The translations under genes and the position numbers were made by a program. Source: Campylobacterales bacterium (lineage in GTDB: Bacteria; Campylobacterota; Campylobacteria; Campylobacterales; QNZT01). Taken from it: a DNA stretch of 8,176 nt. The stretch spans positions 1-8,176 of the forward strand of contig DQTU01000017.1 in assembly GCA_015662615.1 (NCBI GenBank). The letters run 5' to 3'. The notes beneath the pieces are model-generated. The model was not told where the DNA came from. It worked only from the letters and a program-made list of their open reading frames with translations, and made no database searches. Positions 6,919 through 8,176 of the stretch are shown here, one piece after another (positions within the stretch are counted from its first letter, which is position 1; each line of letters starts with the position of its first letter).

Positions 6919-7587
6919 ATGAAAATAGCTACATTAATAACACTATCTTCTGTCTCATTATTTGGATTGAGTATCAATTTTTCAAAGAGTTTTGATGCTG
7001 AAATTAAACCTGATACTTTACAAGCAGGGATAAATATCACAGTAAAAAAAGCAAGTGAAAAAGAGGTTGTTCAGAGCTTGAGCATGTTCTCAACCTTTAT
7101 AGATAAAGATAAGGATGTAGAGAAAAAATGGGGTAACTATAGTGTTCATCCTCAGTACAAATATGAAAACAACCATCGTTATAAAAGTGATTATGTGGGA
7201 AACATGCAGTATCAAATAAGCTCAAAAGATTCTGATAAATTGAATAATTTTCTAGTAGCTCTTTATAGTCAAAAAAATGATAATAGAGTGGATATCAGCA
7301 CCTCTTCTGTTTCATGGGTTATGAGTGAATCTCAAAAAAGTGGAAAGATTGATGCGTTACGACTTGAGGCAATTATTTGGGCTGATAGTTATGCTAACTC
7401 TTTATCTGATTCGTTATCTAAAAAATGTACTGTAAAAAGTCTATCTTTTATACCTGTAAATCATTATTATCCACAGCCTATGATGAGAATGGAATCAAAA
7501 AATATGGATGCTGTATCAGCTCCAACACCAACACAAGATTTGCAGAAAATGAGTGTTACTCCCACAATCCAGTTGGAGTGTAAATGA
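6919..7587 (+). CDS. Secreted SIMPL (DUF541) domain protein
   Basis: This is a 222-residue protein with a likely Sec signal peptide (MKIATLITLSSVSLFGLS), so it should be periplasmic or outer-membrane associated. From about residue 20 to 180 it resembles the SIMPL/DUF541 family: an N-terminal strand region with repeated beta-alpha character, GNMQYQISSKDSDKLNNFL at 95-112, VDISTSSVSWVMSE at 124-137, and the helix with DALRLEAIIWADSYANSLSDSL. The family has no established enzymatic role. The only two cysteines, C170 and C221, are both in the mature part and could form a disulfide. A Pro/Met-rich, probably flexible stretch (185-215) separates them. AAGGA (6908-6912), lying in the end of hisF, is 6 bases before the ATG, and the stop overlaps the next gene as ATGA. 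The assignment rests on pattern recognition. Confidence 0.78.
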   Translation: MKIATLITLSSVSLFGLSINFSKSFDAEIKPDTLQAGINITVKKASEKEVVQSLSMFSTFIDKDKDVEKKWGNYSVHPQYKYENNHRYKSDYVGNMQYQISSKDSDKLNNFLVALYSQKNDNRVDISTSSVSWVMSESQKSGKIDALRLEAIIWADSYANSLSDSLSKKCTVKSLSFIPVNHYYPQPMMRMESKNMDAVSAPTPTQDLQKMSVTPTIQLECK

Positions 7588-8084
7588 CAGTTTGTGCAGG
7601 GGATATTGAGAGTTTTGAGTTTGCAACTCCTATCGGAATAGGGCTTGTTGAGAGTGCTATGAATTTAACTAGAATTATATTAAATAAGAAGCCTGACGCT
7701 ATTGTCTTTATAGGAAGTGCAGGGAGCTATGGAAAGTATAAACCTTTTGATATAGTGGAATCAACTGTGGCTGTAAATATTGAAAATTCCTTTTTAACGG
7801 GAGGTTCTTATACCCCGATTAAGTGCAATGTTTCACGTGAAACAATTGATATTGTAAACTCTAGTAACTATATCACAACAGATGAGAAGTTATCAAAGGG
7901 TTATAGAGATATGAATATTGAGTTAGAAAACATGGAGTTTTATTCAGTTGTGAGAATTGCCCAAGAGTTTAAAATACCAGTAAAAGGTATATTTATCGTT
8001 ACTAATTATTGTAATAAAAGTGCCCATAAAGACTTTATAGCCAACCATGAAAAAGCAAAAACAGTGTTAGAAAGATATCTATGA
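7584..8084 (+). CDS. Short purine nucleoside phosphorylase / MTA-SAH nucleosidase-like protein
   Basis: This 166-residue protein looks like part of the PNP/UDP phosphorylase superfamily, which cleaves the glycosidic bond of nucleosides. Visible features are TPIGIGLVESAMNLTRII (15-32), which corresponds to the GIGKVNAA region, FIGSAGSYG (42-50, the ribose/phosphate-side glycine motif), NIELENMEFYSVVRIAQEF (111-129, the ME substrate motif followed by a helix) and a C-terminal helix ending in RYL. The first strand of the fold, about 35-40 residues in MtnN (232 aa in E. coli), is missing. The ATGA overlap with the preceding stop and GGAG at 7575-7578 fix the start, so this is not a mis-called start. 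Whether it is a catalyst, and on which nucleoside, cannot be told. A parS site (7829-7844) encodes VSRET at residues 83-87. Its stop overlaps rlmN as ATGA. Confidence 0.75.
   Translation: MTVCAGDIESFEFATPIGIGLVESAMNLTRIILNKKPDAIVFIGSAGSYGKYKPFDIVESTVAVNIENSFLTGGSYTPIKCNVSRETIDIVNSSNYITTDEKLSKGYRDMNIELENMEFYSVVRIAQEFKIPVKGIFIVTNYCNKSAHKDFIANHEKAKTVLERYL
7829..7844. promoter_or_regulatory. parS: parS centromere-like site 3 (inside nucleosidase-like gene)
   Basis: This is a third perfect TGTTTCACGTGAAACA, 1860 bp from site 2. It is read on the plus strand in the VSRET register (residues 83-87) in a stretch with no family motif, between the FIGSAGSYG and ME motifs. The three sites span 3083 bp. 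Confidence 0.94.
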
Positions 8085-8176
8085 AAACAATACTTGATTT
8101 AACAAGAGAAGAGTTAGAGGAAATTGTAAAACCCTCGTTCCGAGCTAAACAGATTTACCATTGGATATATCAAAAG
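8081..8176 (+). CDS. rlmN: RlmN, radical SAM 23S rRNA/tRNA adenine-C2 methyltransferase (5' part)
   Basis: Only the first 32 codons are present; the reading frame leaves the window at 8176. The N-terminus (MKTILDLTREELEEIV, then FRAKQIYHWIYQK) is the characteristic accessory domain of RlmN, which methylates C2 of A2503 in 23S rRNA and A37 in some tRNAs. The radical-SAM CxxxCxxC motif would lie downstream. The ATG overlaps the preceding stop as ATGA, so rlmN is the fourth member of the hisF operon. The purine-rich AGAAAGA just upstream is a weak ribosome site. Confidence 0.9.
   Translation, partial: MKTILDLTREELEEIVKPSFRAKQIYHWIYQK

Overview
This AT-rich window looks like chromosomal DNA of a Campylobacterota (epsilonproteobacterial) organism, most like the free-living Sulfurimonas-type lineages. 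The clues are protein style and gene order. An RNase J with a long Asn/Gln/Lys-rich N-terminal extension lies directly behind ksgA, as in Helicobacter and Campylobacter, and agmatine deiminase, hisF and rlmN are nearby. Genus-level assignment is inference. The window is densely coded: no gap reaches 100 bases. I see no rRNA, tRNA, CRISPR array or insertion sequence.

Layout, left to right. (1) Positions 1-2945, minus strand: a small two-helix membrane protein, then ksgA (16S rRNA dimethyltransferase, TTG start), then rnj (RNase J, running off the left edge). ksgA and rnj are 13 bases apart and form an operon; a TATAAT box sits just ahead of ksgA. (2) Positions 3027-5092, plus strand: a PfkB-family sugar/nucleoside kinase whose stop overlaps the ATG of agmatine deiminase (ATGA). 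(3) Positions 5073-6115, minus strand: a YchJ-like SEC-C protein followed by a TrmH-type tRNA ribose methyltransferase. The second gene most likely starts at a TTG that overlaps the first gene's stop (TTGA). It converges on, and overlaps by 20 bases, the end of agmatine deiminase. (4) Positions 6156-8176, plus strand: hisF, a secreted SIMPL-domain protein, a short nucleoside phosphorylase/nucleosidase-like protein and the first 32 codons of rlmN, packed with a 1-base gap and two ATGA overlaps.

The most striking signal is not a gene. Three perfect copies of the 16-bp palindrome TGTTTCACGTGAAACA, the bacterial parS (ParB-binding) centromere site, lie at 4762-4777, 5969-5984 and 7829-7844. Each is inside a coding sequence, and each is read in the same frame, so three unrelated proteins all carry Val-Ser-Arg-Glu-Thr. 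This marks the window as part of the chromosome's ParABS centromere region and so, by general rule, probably close to oriC. No parA, parB, dnaA or gidB is in the window.

Four genes act on RNA (rnj, ksgA, trmH, rlmN). The metabolic genes cover putrescine synthesis from agmatine, histidine biosynthesis and probably purine or thio-nucleoside salvage.
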